Positions 8,630-17,481 of a stretch of 64,000 nucleotides of DNA are shown piece by piece. The position numbers and the translations under genes are program-made. The stretch comes from Legionella sp. (GTDB lineage Bacteria; Pseudomonadota; Gammaproteobacteria; Legionellales; Legionellaceae): the NCBI GenBank assembly GCA_013911415.1, contig JACETI010000001.1:248001-312000 (forward strand), in the 5' to 3' direction. Numbering within the stretch: position 1 is the stretch's first letter; the number at the start of each line of letters is the position of its first letter. The notes beneath the pieces are model-generated. The model saw nothing but the letters and a program-made list of their open reading frames with translations, did no database searches and was not told where the DNA came from.

Positions 8630-10791
8630 AAATTTTCGATGAGAGGCTTTGTTCTACTTAGCAGATCAGGCTTTGACGGATAGTACTTATAATAAGCGGT
8701 TTTTTTATTACCTGCATTATAAAAATTAAAAATTGTTCCCTGAATAGAGACATTAGCACGCGATAGGCCTTTCATGACCATATCAACTTCCATCGGTTGG
8801 TGAGCATCTGCGCCCACCACTAAGTAGTTCACCGAAGCAATTGCGGCTACAGATAAAGCATCTGTCATTGGTGAAATAGCGCCTGTATCTAAGATCACAA
8901 AATCAAATTCTTTCGCCAAGGTTTTTAAATGATTTTTAAACTGCTCACTTGCTAATAACTCTGAAGGATTGTACGGATAGGCACCGCTTGTCAGTACCGT
9001 TAGTGATCGATGAGTCGTTGGTTTTAAAGCACTTTCCAAGGGCACGAGCCCTTGCAAAACTTCTGATAAACCTTGCTTAGCGTTTAAACCAAAGGTTTTA
9101 TGAACCATACCGGTACGTAAATCAGTATCGATTAATAGCACGCGCTTATTGGTACTGGCTAAAAGATAAGCCAAATTACAGGCAATAAAAGTTTTACCCA
9201 CCCCATTCGCAACACCTAAGATGGCTAAAGTTTGCGCCGATGCACAACTTAAATGCACGTAAAGACTGGTTCGCAAATTACGTATTGATTCAACGGCCAG
9301 GTGTCGACCATTATTTTGAGCAAGCAGCGATCGTTGCCCCAGTACAGGTGAATCTTCTTGCTCGGGAGCATAAGGAATAATTGCGAGCGTTGGTGTTTGG
9401 TATTGATACTCAATCCAATGAGGGTCATCGACGCGGGGAAAGAGTAGCTTTCGACCAAAGATATATAAGCTACCTAACATTAAACCAAAAAGAAGGCTCG
9501 CAAAATAGATTAAAGATCGCTTTGAGGGTAAGGGTTTATCAGGAACATTTGCGTAAGATAAAATACGTACATCACTGACAGTCGCTGCCTTAATCACCTG
9601 TAACTCTTGGATTTTATTTAATAAGGTGGTGTAAAGCTCACTGTTTACTTGAACCTCTCTCATAAGATCAATAGCCATTTGATCATGTTCGGGCAAGGCA
9701 CTCAACCGGGCTTCTAACTCACCTTTTTTTTGCTTGAGTATCGTTATTTGATGTCGCAAAGTCTTCACATCAGGATACTCAGCGGTATAACGTTGCCTCA
9801 TTTCCAGTGCATCACTTTCGAGCTGCCCCAATTGCTTTTCTACTTCTGCAAGCTGCTGCAAGCCTTTCTGTGTTTGGAGTTTAATATCAATTTTATCGTG
9901 AGAAACACGATACTGATTTAAAGCCAGCTCAGCTTTTTCAAGGGATTTTTTTGTTTCAGGCAATTGTTGATACAAGAAATTCAACAGCTTAGACGCTTCT
10001 AATAATTTCTTTTTAGCATCTTCTTCTTGCGTGACGACAGCAATTTTATTCAGTACGCGGGCAGCTTGTTTGCCATCAGGATCACGAAAGGAAATATCGA
10101 AAATACCCACGCTTCGCTTAACGCCAATATCATCAATCTTTAGCTTCGCGCCCAACTGTTGACTGACTTCTACCTCCGACCTTTTGATAACGAGAAAACG
10201 GCTACCTACAGGCGCTTGAACCTTTTTAACTGCTAGTTGGATGTCCCCTTTATCGGATGCAAGGGCCTTCCCAACAGGGCCCTCAAGGATACGTTTCTTA
10301 TGACTATCGTATAAAGCGACGAAACCTGGTTTTTCATATTTCAAATAAAAATGCTGACCGAATTGTTCTTGAGGTACCTCAAAAACGATATCTTTTACTT
10401 TTGCTTTAGAGGGGAACAGCCAACGTCCTAACCGACTTTGGTTAGGTCTTACGACCACATCAAGTTGCAATGCTTGAACAACAGGCTCCAGAATAAATCG
10501 AGATTTCATTAAAGCAACCTGAATGGCAGGCGTATCGCGACGTGTCCCCTCAACCAGATGAGTGGTCGCCGTGTTTAACATTGCCTTAGTGCGATTTCTA
10601 CCTTCTTCAATTTGTAAGAGTAAGTTTGCTCGAAATTCCGGAACCTGACGGGCTGTATAGAGTATAGCGCCGGTCAAGCATACAAACATGAGCGCGAGCA
10701 AAAACCATTTTTTTTCCCACAGCGTTTGGAGGATTCCCAAGACATCGGTTTCCCCTTCATGCTGATAATTAGGCTGTTCCTTAGAAATCAC
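8626..10791 (-). CDS. Wzc-like polysaccharide co-polymerase/tyrosine autokinase
   Basis: A 721-residue inner-membrane protein of the Wzc/BY-kinase family that controls capsule or exopolysaccharide chain length and export. In order: an N-terminal Wzz domain with TM1 (about 31-48), a periplasmic coiled-coil region (about 265-390) with a GNVR-like segment, TM2 (about 424-442), and a cytoplasmic kinase. The kinase has Walker [11 protein letters not shown] (about 526-535), Walker A' VLLIDTD (about 551-557) and Walker B FVILD (about 631-635). The C-terminus ends in a tyrosine cluster (AYYKYY, about 699-704), the usual autophosphorylation site. The Wza-like gene lies 43 bp upstream. No Wzb phosphatase is present in the window. 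Confidence 0.93.
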   Translation of the reverse strand: MISKEQPNYQHEGETDVLGILQTLWEKKWFLLALMFVCLTGAILYTARQVPEFRANLLLQIEEGRNRTKAMLNTATTHLVEGTRRDTPAIQVALMKSRFILEPVVQALQLDVVVRPNQSRLGRWLFPSKAKVKDIVFEVPQEQFGQHFYLKYEKPGFVALYDSHKKRILEGPVGKALASDKGDIQLAVKKVQAPVGSRFLVIKRSEVEVSQQLGAKLKIDDIGVKRSVGIFDISFRDPDGKQAARVLNKIAVVTQEEDAKKKLLEASKLLNFLYQQLPETKKSLEKAELALNQYRVSHDKIDIKLQTQKGLQQLAEVEKQLGQLESDALEMRQRYTAEYPDVKTLRHQITILKQKKGELEARLSALPEHDQMAIDLMREVQVNSELYTTLLNKIQELQVIKAATVSDVRILSYANVPDKPLPSKRSLIYFASLLFGLMLGSLYIFGRKLLFPRVDDPHWIEYQYQTPTLAIIPYAPEQEDSPVLGQRSLLAQNNGRHLAVESIRNLRTSLYVHLSCASAQTLAILGVANGVGKTFIACNLAYLLASTNKRVLLIDTDLRTGMVHKTFGLNAKQGLSEVLQGLVPLESALKPTTHRSLTVLTSGAYPYNPSELLASEQFKNHLKTLAKEFDFVILDTGAISPMTDALSVAAIASVNYLVVGADAHQPMEVDMVMKGLSRANVSIQGTIFNFYNAGNKKTAYYKYYPSKPDLLSRTKPLIENL

Positions 10792-10834
10792 GCCTTTGTC
10801 ATCCTTTTCTATAATGACCCGCTCTTCAAGGCAT

Positions 10835-11659
10835 TTACATACCGTTGATTACCGACTGTGTTAACAACATCGGTTGAACAGTGGGTACAAGTTGTTCAAT
10901 AACCCGATTCCATTGAGCAATCGGTGCAATTGCGACAAATAAAATATCCTGAGGCTGCATGCGGAAACACTTAGCTAGTAACATTCTATCAGGGGTTTTT
11001 GCATCCAACCAGTATATCTGTGGTGCGGTAAAGTCCCCACGAATTACATAAATATAGCGAGGATCGGCAGAACGCGAATTGATTCCTCCCACTAAAGCAA
11101 GTGCATCGGCAATCGTTAGCGGCTGATCTGTAAACGGTACAAAGCCAGGTCGCATGACTTCCCCAATTACATAGGCCTTGCGTCCGCGATAATCAGCGAC
11201 ACGCACGTTTACTTGGGGATCAGGTACGTACCTTCTTAATCGTGCCGTTAGTTTTGCTTGAACGGTCTCAAGGGTATTGCCCGCTACTGATACGTATCCG
11301 AGCAAGGGGAAATTAATTTGGCCACTTGAATTTACTAAGTAACCTGCCTGGCCTGCTGCTCCATGAGCCCCCACCAGATTATTCCATGTCATATTTGGTT
11401 TTTCTAAAAAATCGAATTCGGGGTGTTGCCACACATGAATACTTAAAATATCAGCGGGTGCAACACGGTAATGATAAGAAGCTTCTCGCCGACTTAGCAA
11501 CAACGATGGAGTAATGGGGATTAGGATGGGATTGGTTTGAATGATTTGCGAAGGTAATCTTACCCGAATTTGTGATGTATTTAAATTGCGCATGCCAGGC
11601 ATTAAAATACAGCCTGTAAGCATAAGGCAGCTGCTCAAAACTCCGATAACTTTTAACAT
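10835..11659 (-). CDS. Wza-like outer-membrane polysaccharide export lipoprotein
   Basis: Signal peptide with lipobox (LMLTGC, Cys17). The Poly_export domain follows (YRVAPADILSIHVWQHPEF... VNSSGQINFPLLGYVSVAG), then SLBB-type repeats (KAYVIGEVMRPGFVPF and LTIADALALVGGINSRSADP). The family forms the octameric channel through which capsule or exopolysaccharide leaves the cell. At 274 residues it is shorter than E. coli Wza (about 380), so it probably lacks part of the C-terminal region. It is followed 43 bp later by the Wzc-like gene, the usual partner, so these two are very likely an operon. Confidence 0.92.
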   Translation of the reverse strand: MLKVIGVLSSCLMLTGCILMPGMRNLNTSQIRVRLPSQIIQTNPILIPITPSLLLSRREASYHYRVAPADILSIHVWQHPEFDFLEKPNMTWNNLVGAHGAAGQAGYLVNSSGQINFPLLGYVSVAGNTLETVQAKLTARLRRYVPDPQVNVRVADYRGRKAYVIGEVMRPGFVPFTDQPLTIADALALVGGINSRSADPRYIYVIRGDFTAPQIYWLDAKTPDRMLLAKCFRMQPQDILFVAIAPIAQWNRVIEQLVPTVQPMLLTQSVINGM

Positions 11660-11871
11660 AATGACGTCCTGTCGATGCCGATGAACCGGTCAAATGTTTC
11701 GCGATACAACGATACCATAACCTCGATTAGATTGACATCCTTCAGTGTTATGCTGAGTGATTAGGCTAACGAGTCTCTTCTTCTGCCATCTCCTTTTTCG
11801 ATTAAAAGATAATTTCCCTTCCTTTTTTTAGCTTAATTAGCTAACTTAGCATTGCCCTTTTTTTAGAAGTA

Positions 11872-14190
11872 ATGCCTCTCATGAAAGCGAAATACATTGA
11901 CGAACGTCTTCTCAAGCAACCCCTCTCGGACGAAAAATCCCACGCCTGCGACACACATTACCATGCTCATACCGATGAGGTAGACCATGGACATACTCAC
12001 CACGAGCACTCTCACGAAAATCACTGGATTAAAGCAGGTATCGGTCTGGCCTCAGGCATCGGCTTACTAACCCTTTCTGTGTTAGGTTTACCCTTGGGTT
12101 GGCTACTACAAATGCTAATCACCGGTTTTTCTTCGTTATTGACTTTATATTTAGGACGGACCATTTATCAATCTACTTGGAAAACACTAAAAAAACGGCA
12201 ATGGGACACCTCACTTCTCTATTCAATAAGTACCTTAACGATTTTTACGCTTTCACTTGCAAGCTTGTTCATACCTGGGGCACCCATCATCCTTGAGTCT
12301 GCAACCCTAATTCTTGGTTTTTGGCATTTAGGTGAGGGGTTGGAACATTCTGTTTTGCAGAAAATTAATAAAAAATTAGATATTCGAGATTGTGCACCCG
12401 CCATGGTCAAACTAAAACCCTCTAATCAAGAGGTACCGATAACCGCCCTTAAGCCCGGAGATATAATCGAAATTACTGAGGGCAACACTGTCCCCGTCGA
12501 TGGGAAGATGCTAGATGAGGCTTCACTCTTTACCGCCCGCGTTGATGGCTCGCCCTCCCTGAAAAAATTCGTTAAAGACGCTGATATTAAAGCCGGCATG
12601 CTTCTTCCTAACGATGCTCATCCTTTCAAGATGCTAGTCACTGAAGCCTTTGAAAATTCTTATTTATCGTTAATCGCCAAAAACCTTCAGCATGCCAATG
12701 ATGAAAAAGCACCTATCGAACTGCTCACCAATAAAATACTACGCTATTTTATTCCTGGATTATTAACGATTGCTGTCACAGCAGGGCTAAGTATCGCTTT
12801 AATATTTAATCTTAGCTTAGCCATACAATGTGTTACTTCTGTACTCGTCAGCGCCTGTCCTTGTGCATTAAGTCTGATCACACCGCTTGCGGTTAAAATC
12901 GGTATGGCAAAAGCCGCTGAACATGGCATCCACTTTAAAAATGGCAAAGCATTACAGACTACGCCGGATATTGACACACTTGTTTTCGATCTCAACGGGA
13001 CCCTTACCAAAGGTGAAATGTCTCTCGCGTTCAAAGTGACTGATCCCACCTGCTTAAATGCAGTTGCTCATTTAGAAAAAAATGCGCGACATCCCATCGG
13101 TAAAGCGATTTTTTCTTTTCTTCAAAAAAAAGGTCATATGACCAATGAAGCAATCGATGTGCATTCGGTTGATAACAGCCACCACGCAGGAATTACAGGG
13201 GTTGTTAATGGCATCCGCTATGTAATTGGCAACATTCATTTTCTTGCAGCCAATGGCATTGAATCGATTCATGCGCCTTATAATAATCCCGATAACGGTA
13301 ACACCTATATTGTCCGCGACAACAAAATTGTCGGACAAATTGCTTTAGTTGATCCGCTCCGCTACGATGCCATCGTCACCATTCAAGCACTTAAAAAGTT
13401 AGGTAAATCAATCCACATTTGCACCGGAGCGGACATTAATACCGCTCAGAAATATGCAAATGAATTAGACATCCCCATAGAAAACGTATGTGCCAATGCG
13501 ATGGCAGTGCCCACGGATGCGAGTGAAATTTCAAAAACCGGCTATATTAAAAAGTTGCAAAAACGGGGTAGCAAGGTCGCCATGATTGGTGATGCAGCGA
13601 ATGACCTTGTTGCTCTGGATGTATCCGATCTGGGGATAGCAGTTAAATCAACGATTGGAGATAGCATTACAGAGGAACACGCCGGTATTGTGCTGCAACA
13701 AGGATCCTTGCTGCCCATTGCCACAGCGTTTAATGTGGCTCATAAAACGAAACGAAACATTTTACAAAATCTTTTTTTAAGTTTGACGTATAATTCCGCC
13801 GTCACTTTGGTTGCATCTGGCCTGTTTATTGCGCTAGGTCTCACATTGAGCCCTAGTCTAGGCGTTGCTTTAACCGTTCTCGAATCCACCGTTATTCTAG
13901 GAAACTTAGCTCGTTTTCGTCATCAATCGATTCAAGCCTTCAAATCAGCAAACGTCTCTATAGCAAAAGTGGTGCAAGAACCTGAAGAGACGACGTCAGC
14001 CTTATTAAAACAGTTGAGTACGCAACCCCAAGATCACTGCGGCTCTGCCCCAACCCTAAGCGTCAGTAATCACGCCTGCTCTCATGCACAGTTCACTTTG
14101 TTGTCGCCGGCAAAGACGCTAGCTAAAGGACCTGAATCCGAGAAACAATGCGATGACAGCAAACATCCACCATTGCTGCAAAACGTTTAA
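11872..14190 (+). CDS. Heavy-metal-type P-type ATPase with degenerate catalytic motifs
   Basis: A 772-residue P1B-like ATPase. The N-terminus (about 25-50) is very His-rich and could bind metal; there is no CxxC HMA domain. The metal-site motif ACPCAL is present (about 327-332) and the phosphorylatable Asp is kept (about Asp373), as is the HP pair (about 407-408). Several hallmark motifs are altered: DKTGT reads DLNGT, TGES in the actuator domain reads VDGS (about 224-227), TGDN reads TGAD, and GDGxND reads GDAAND (about 573-578). The C-terminal 70 residues are polar, with scattered Cys and His. Phosphorylation may still occur, but loss of the TGES glutamate would affect dephosphorylation. 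Substrate is unknown. The gene overlaps the convergent YggT gene by 4 nt. Confidence 0.9.
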   Translation: MPLMKAKYIDERLLKQPLSDEKSHACDTHYHAHTDEVDHGHTHHEHSHENHWIKAGIGLASGIGLLTLSVLGLPLGWLLQMLITGFSSLLTLYLGRTIYQSTWKTLKKRQWDTSLLYSISTLTIFTLSLASLFIPGAPIILESATLILGFWHLGEGLEHSVLQKINKKLDIRDCAPAMVKLKPSNQEVPITALKPGDIIEITEGNTVPVDGKMLDEASLFTARVDGSPSLKKFVKDADIKAGMLLPNDAHPFKMLVTEAFENSYLSLIAKNLQHANDEKAPIELLTNKILRYFIPGLLTIAVTAGLSIALIFNLSLAIQCVTSVLVSACPCALSLITPLAVKIGMAKAAEHGIHFKNGKALQTTPDIDTLVFDLNGTLTKGEMSLAFKVTDPTCLNAVAHLEKNARHPIGKAIFSFLQKKGHMTNEAIDVHSVDNSHHAGITGVVNGIRYVIGNIHFLAANGIESIHAPYNNPDNGNTYIVRDNKIVGQIALVDPLRYDAIVTIQALKKLGKSIHICTGADINTAQKYANELDIPIENVCANAMAVPTDASEISKTGYIKKLQKRGSKVAMIGDAANDLVALDVSDLGIAVKSTIGDSITEEHAGIVLQQGSLLPIATAFNVAHKTKRNILQNLFLSLTYNSAVTLVASGLFIALGLTLSPSLGVALTVLESTVILGNLARFRHQSIQAFKSANVSIAKVVQEPEETTSALLKQLSTQPQDHCGSAPTLSVSNHACSHAQFTLLSPAKTLAKGPESEKQCDDSKHPPLLQNV

Positions 14191-14762
14191 AATAAGGACA
14201 ATGGTAACGAATGGGTCACAAAGAGAATAATCACCTTCAACAACAATAAAACTATAATGGGCGAAAAATCAAAACCGGCGATGGGAGGAATGAGCCGTCG
14301 CCCTAATCTTAATACTGGCTCGGTCATTAAGTGAATAACTGGAACAACGGGGTGCTGCCAGAAAGGATTTACCCAACTCATCACTACACGAATGACAATT
14401 AAGTAAAACAAAAAATTACAGGGTTGGACAATAAAATCACCTGCTGCAAGCAACAACAGGTAAGGAACAGGTATCAACGCTTTGTATATAAGCAACCCAA
14501 CGACCATGAATTTGACCAGTTCGAGTGCAAAAATAACGAGCATGCTGACCCAGTCATAAGTATGTACAGGTGTTTTACGCGGGCGGAGCACTTTTTCGAG
14601 GGGGCGTATCACAGGCTCTGTAAGCGTGTATACTAATTGGCCGACCGGATGCATTGCACTAACGTGAAAATACCTTAGAGCAACCCTGACCCACAAAGTA
14701 AAGATAACTAAATTGAAAAACATCGTTGCTAGAAAATAGAGAACACTCATTATACCGGACAT
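14187..14762 (-). CDS. YggT family integral membrane protein
   Basis: A 191-residue polytopic inner-membrane protein with two tandem YGGT domains. The repeated signature is MHPVGQLVYTLTEPVIRPL (about 36-54) and QHPVVPVIHLMTEPVLRLG (about 133-151), each between hydrophobic helices. The family is widespread in bacteria and plastids; roles in osmotic or ion homeostasis and cell shape have been suggested, but the function is not firmly known. It sits on the minus strand just upstream of the efflux gene cluster in transcription order reversed, with no clear operon partner. Confidence 0.9.
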   Translation of the reverse strand: MSGIMSVLYFLATMFFNLVIFTLWVRVALRYFHVSAMHPVGQLVYTLTEPVIRPLEKVLRPRKTPVHTYDWVSMLVIFALELVKFMVVGLLIYKALIPVPYLLLLAAGDFIVQPCNFLFYLIVIRVVMSWVNPFWQHPVVPVIHLMTEPVLRLGRRLIPPIAGFDFSPIIVLLLLKVIILFVTHSLPLSLF

Positions 14763-14817
14763 ACATTTACCTCAACTTCATCAGGTGCAAACCGCAGCCA
14801 TTGGCGTTTCATGTTGA

Positions 14818-16275
14818 TCATCTGGGTCGCCAACCACCCCCCAAAGATTTGATTAATTGGACCGTTGCGATTTGACGACGTACAGCAAGATTAATGAATG
14901 CCAGTTCCGATTGCAAGGCAAGATTCTCACTAACAACTACCTCTAAATAAGTGGTTAAACCCCCTAAGTTTCGGTCACGTGCCTGAATCCAGGCCCGCTT
15001 TGCAGCGCTCGTTGCAGCGGATTGACTGGCATATTCCTGATCTAAACGACGTATAGCAACTAAATAATCCTCCACTTCCTGAAAAGCGGTTAAGACCGTC
15101 TGGCGATAGAGAGCGACTGTCTCAAAATAATTTGCTTTTGCCGCTCGTAATAAACTTAGTAAGTGACCAGCATCAAACAACACAACACTTGCAACCGGTT
15201 GCACAAGCGTCAATGCCGTAATAGGCCCCAGGGACCAAAGCGTACTTGGGGAACTGAACAACCTTGATAAGTTTCTACTTTCTTTACCAGCAATTGAAAT
15301 CAGATTAAATCTTGGAAAGAAAGCAGCTCTTGCGACGCCTATTTCTGCGTTTGCTGCTGCTACTCGCTCTTCTGCTGCAACAATGTCGGGGCGACGTTCT
15401 AATAGTGTTGATGGAAGCTCAGCTGTTATTCGTGGATGCTTTATTTTCGTTCTCATTGGAGGGATTTTAATATTTGATGGAATCTCTCCAATTAGTACCG
15501 CTATCACATGCTCAAGCTGAGCACGTTGTAATCGGATATCCGCTGCTAAGGTTTTTGTGTTTTCCAGTTGCGTCACTGCTTGATCAACATCTATTTCTGG
15601 TGCAACCCCTCCTCGAAAACGTTGTCGCGTTAAATACAGCGCTTTCTCATACGATTTAACTCGTGCGTCCAACACTCGTTGCTGTGCATCGGCACCCCGT
15701 AATGAAAAATAGGTGCTTGCAAGTGTTGCGTGTAGACTCAGTGACACACCTGCTAAATCAGCCGCACTCGCCTGCTCCCTCCCTGTTTGTGCTTTGACTA
15801 AATTCCGAACTCGTCCCCATACATCCAACTCATAGGTAAGTTCAGCAGCGATTAAAAAATCACTAAAATATCTAACAGGGTTGCGGTTAGCAGTTGTATT
15901 AGAGGTTTGTTGTTTGTCGGCATTACCAATCCCAAGAACTTTGGGGTAAAGGTAGGAGCGTGTCGCTTGCAGATACGCACGCGTTTGTAGGTAACGAGCG
16001 AGCGCTTGTTTCAGGCTTTGATTCGATTGGCTCAATTGTTCTTCGAGTGCATTTAAATGCGGATCACAAAACACTTGCCACCAAGGCCCTAGCGGAATTT
16101 CTGCCATGTTTTGTTTCGCAGGCTGCCACATCGCTGCTTCTTTCTTCCAATGAACAACTTCTTTGTAGTCTTCTGGAATAGCCATGGCTGGTCGATGATA
16201 GGTGGGTGCAAATGAGCATGAACAAAGAGAGGCGACAATCAAGACCCAATAAAACCTGTAGTAAATCAGCTTCAT
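14818..16275 (-). CDS. RND efflux outer-membrane lipoprotein, NodT/OprM family
   Basis: Outer-membrane channel of a tripartite efflux pump, 485 residues. A lipoprotein signal peptide (LCSC, Cys20) is followed by APTYHRPAMAIPEDYKE, the usual NodT N-terminus. Two OEP (TolC-like) repeats follow, with coiled-coil helices; TLLERRPDIVAAEERVAAANAEIGVARAA-type sequence (around 300) and LTAFQEVEDYLVAI are characteristic. The start overlaps the stop of the upstream membrane-fusion gene by 4 nt, so the three genes at 14.8-20.7 kb form one operon in the order RND, MFP, OMF. Confidence 0.94.
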   Translation of the reverse strand: MKLIYYRFYWVLIVASLCSCSFAPTYHRPAMAIPEDYKEVVHWKKEAAMWQPAKQNMAEIPLGPWWQVFCDPHLNALEEQLSQSNQSLKQALARYLQTRAYLQATRSYLYPKVLGIGNADKQQTSNTTANRNPVRYFSDFLIAAELTYELDVWGRVRNLVKAQTGREQASAADLAGVSLSLHATLASTYFSLRGADAQQRVLDARVKSYEKALYLTRQRFRGGVAPEIDVDQAVTQLENTKTLAADIRLQRAQLEHVIAVLIGEIPSNIKIPPMRTKIKHPRITAELPSTLLERRPDIVAAEERVAAANAEIGVARAAFFPRFNLISIAGKESRNLSRLFSSPSTLWSLGPITALTLVQPVASVVLFDAGHLLSLLRAAKANYFETVALYRQTVLTAFQEVEDYLVAIRRLDQEYASQSAATSAAKRAWIQARDRNLGGLTTYLEVVVSENLALQSELAFINLAVRRQIATVQLIKSLGGGWRPR

Positions 16276-17474
16276 TGCAACGTGCTCGCATTTTTCTCTG
16301 CTGAAGGCCTTGAAGCCAAACGCACTTTTTGACCAGTGGATAAGGAATCCGGTGGGTTTAAAATAATTGTTTCACCGACCTTTAGTCCTGCATCAACTTC
16401 AACCTCTGTCCCAAAATCACGACGAACATGGATTGATTTTAAAACAACCGTATTATTTTCATCGACCGTACCTACTTGCAATCCTTCCGAGCGAAATAAT
16501 AAAGCGTTGACAGGTAGGCGAATAAAGCTTTGTGAAAGGGGCATCTTAAAATGAACCTCCGTGTATCCACCTGGCAACAGTTCTCCCTCTGGGTTATCTG
16601 CAAAAAATTGCGCCTGTAGGGTGCGAGTCGCTGTGTCAATTGCATCCGCAGTTTTATACAGTTTGGCGGTATAATACTTTCCCGGATGTTCTGCAAAATA
16701 GAGCGTCACTGACATTTTTGGTTGAATTTGATCGGCATAAGTCTGTGGAATTTGTACATAAATACGAAGGGGTTGGGTCTGAACAAGCCGAAACATTGCA
16801 CGAACACTCGCTGAACTTCCTGCATTTATCAGCACCCCAATATCGGTGGAACGTAACGAAATAACACCATCAAAAGGGGCAATAATTCGCTCAAAACTGA
16901 CCAACTCTCGTAATCTATCGCGATTCGCTTTTGCTGCAATCACTGCCGCTGTTCTTGCTTTAAGTGTACTGACTTTTTCGTCTGTCTCTTGTTGTGAAAC
17001 AGAGTTAGTTTTTAAAAGATGTTGCCAACGTTTAGCTGTAATTACCGCCAATTCTTCATTCGCTAAAGCAATGTTAACATCTGCCTCGGCTTGTCGTAAT
17101 TGAGCATCGATTTCAGGGGACTCTATTTCTGCTAAGAGATCTCCTTCTTTCACACGACTGCCGATGTCCACATACCATTGTTTCACATAGCCATTGGTAC
17201 GCGCGTATAATGTGGCTTCATGCCAAGCCTCTACATTCCCAGGAAGAATCACTTCCTCAGAAAGAGGGCCACGGCTAGCAACGAATGTTTTAACTACAGG
17301 GACTGCTTGTTCATTCGTAGTGCGCTTTAAATTTTGCGCAGCACGCATCCGCATTGCCATCATGGCTAAGACCACTAAAACGAGCATCAGCAGCAAAACC
17401 CATAGAAGATGCGATAGATTATGTCGTGATTTTACCGTTTCATTTTTCACCAGAAATCGATGCTTCTTAAACAT
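16272..17474 (-). CDS. RND efflux periplasmic adaptor (membrane fusion protein)
   Basis: Links the inner-membrane pump to the outer-membrane channel. From the chosen ATG the protein is 400 residues. An N-terminal transmembrane anchor (LLWVLLLMLVLVVLAMM) is followed by a biotinyl-lipoyl half-motif (GNVEAWHEATLYARTNGYV), a hairpin coiled coil (about 115-160, ALANEELAVITAKRWQ), the second lipoyl half (IIAPFDGVISLRSTDIGVLI), and beta-barrel and membrane-proximal domains. The start at 17474 lies 8 nt beyond the RND stop and has GAGAAG just upstream. Longer versions from 17516 or 17543 would overlap the RND gene and lack a good ribosome-binding site. Confidence 0.92.
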   Translation of the reverse strand: MFKKHRFLVKNETVKSRHNLSHLLWVLLLMLVLVVLAMMAMRMRAAQNLKRTTNEQAVPVVKTFVASRGPLSEEVILPGNVEAWHEATLYARTNGYVKQWYVDIGSRVKEGDLLAEIESPEIDAQLRQAEADVNIALANEELAVITAKRWQHLLKTNSVSQQETDEKVSTLKARTAAVIAAKANRDRLRELVSFERIIAPFDGVISLRSTDIGVLINAGSSASVRAMFRLVQTQPLRIYVQIPQTYADQIQPKMSVTLYFAEHPGKYYTAKLYKTADAIDTATRTLQAQFFADNPEGELLPGGYTEVHFKMPLSQSFIRLPVNALLFRSEGLQVGTVDENNTVVLKSIHVRRDFGTEVEVDAGLKVGETIILNPPDSLSTGQKVRLASRPSAEKNASTLQ

Positions 17475-17481
17475 TTTCTTC

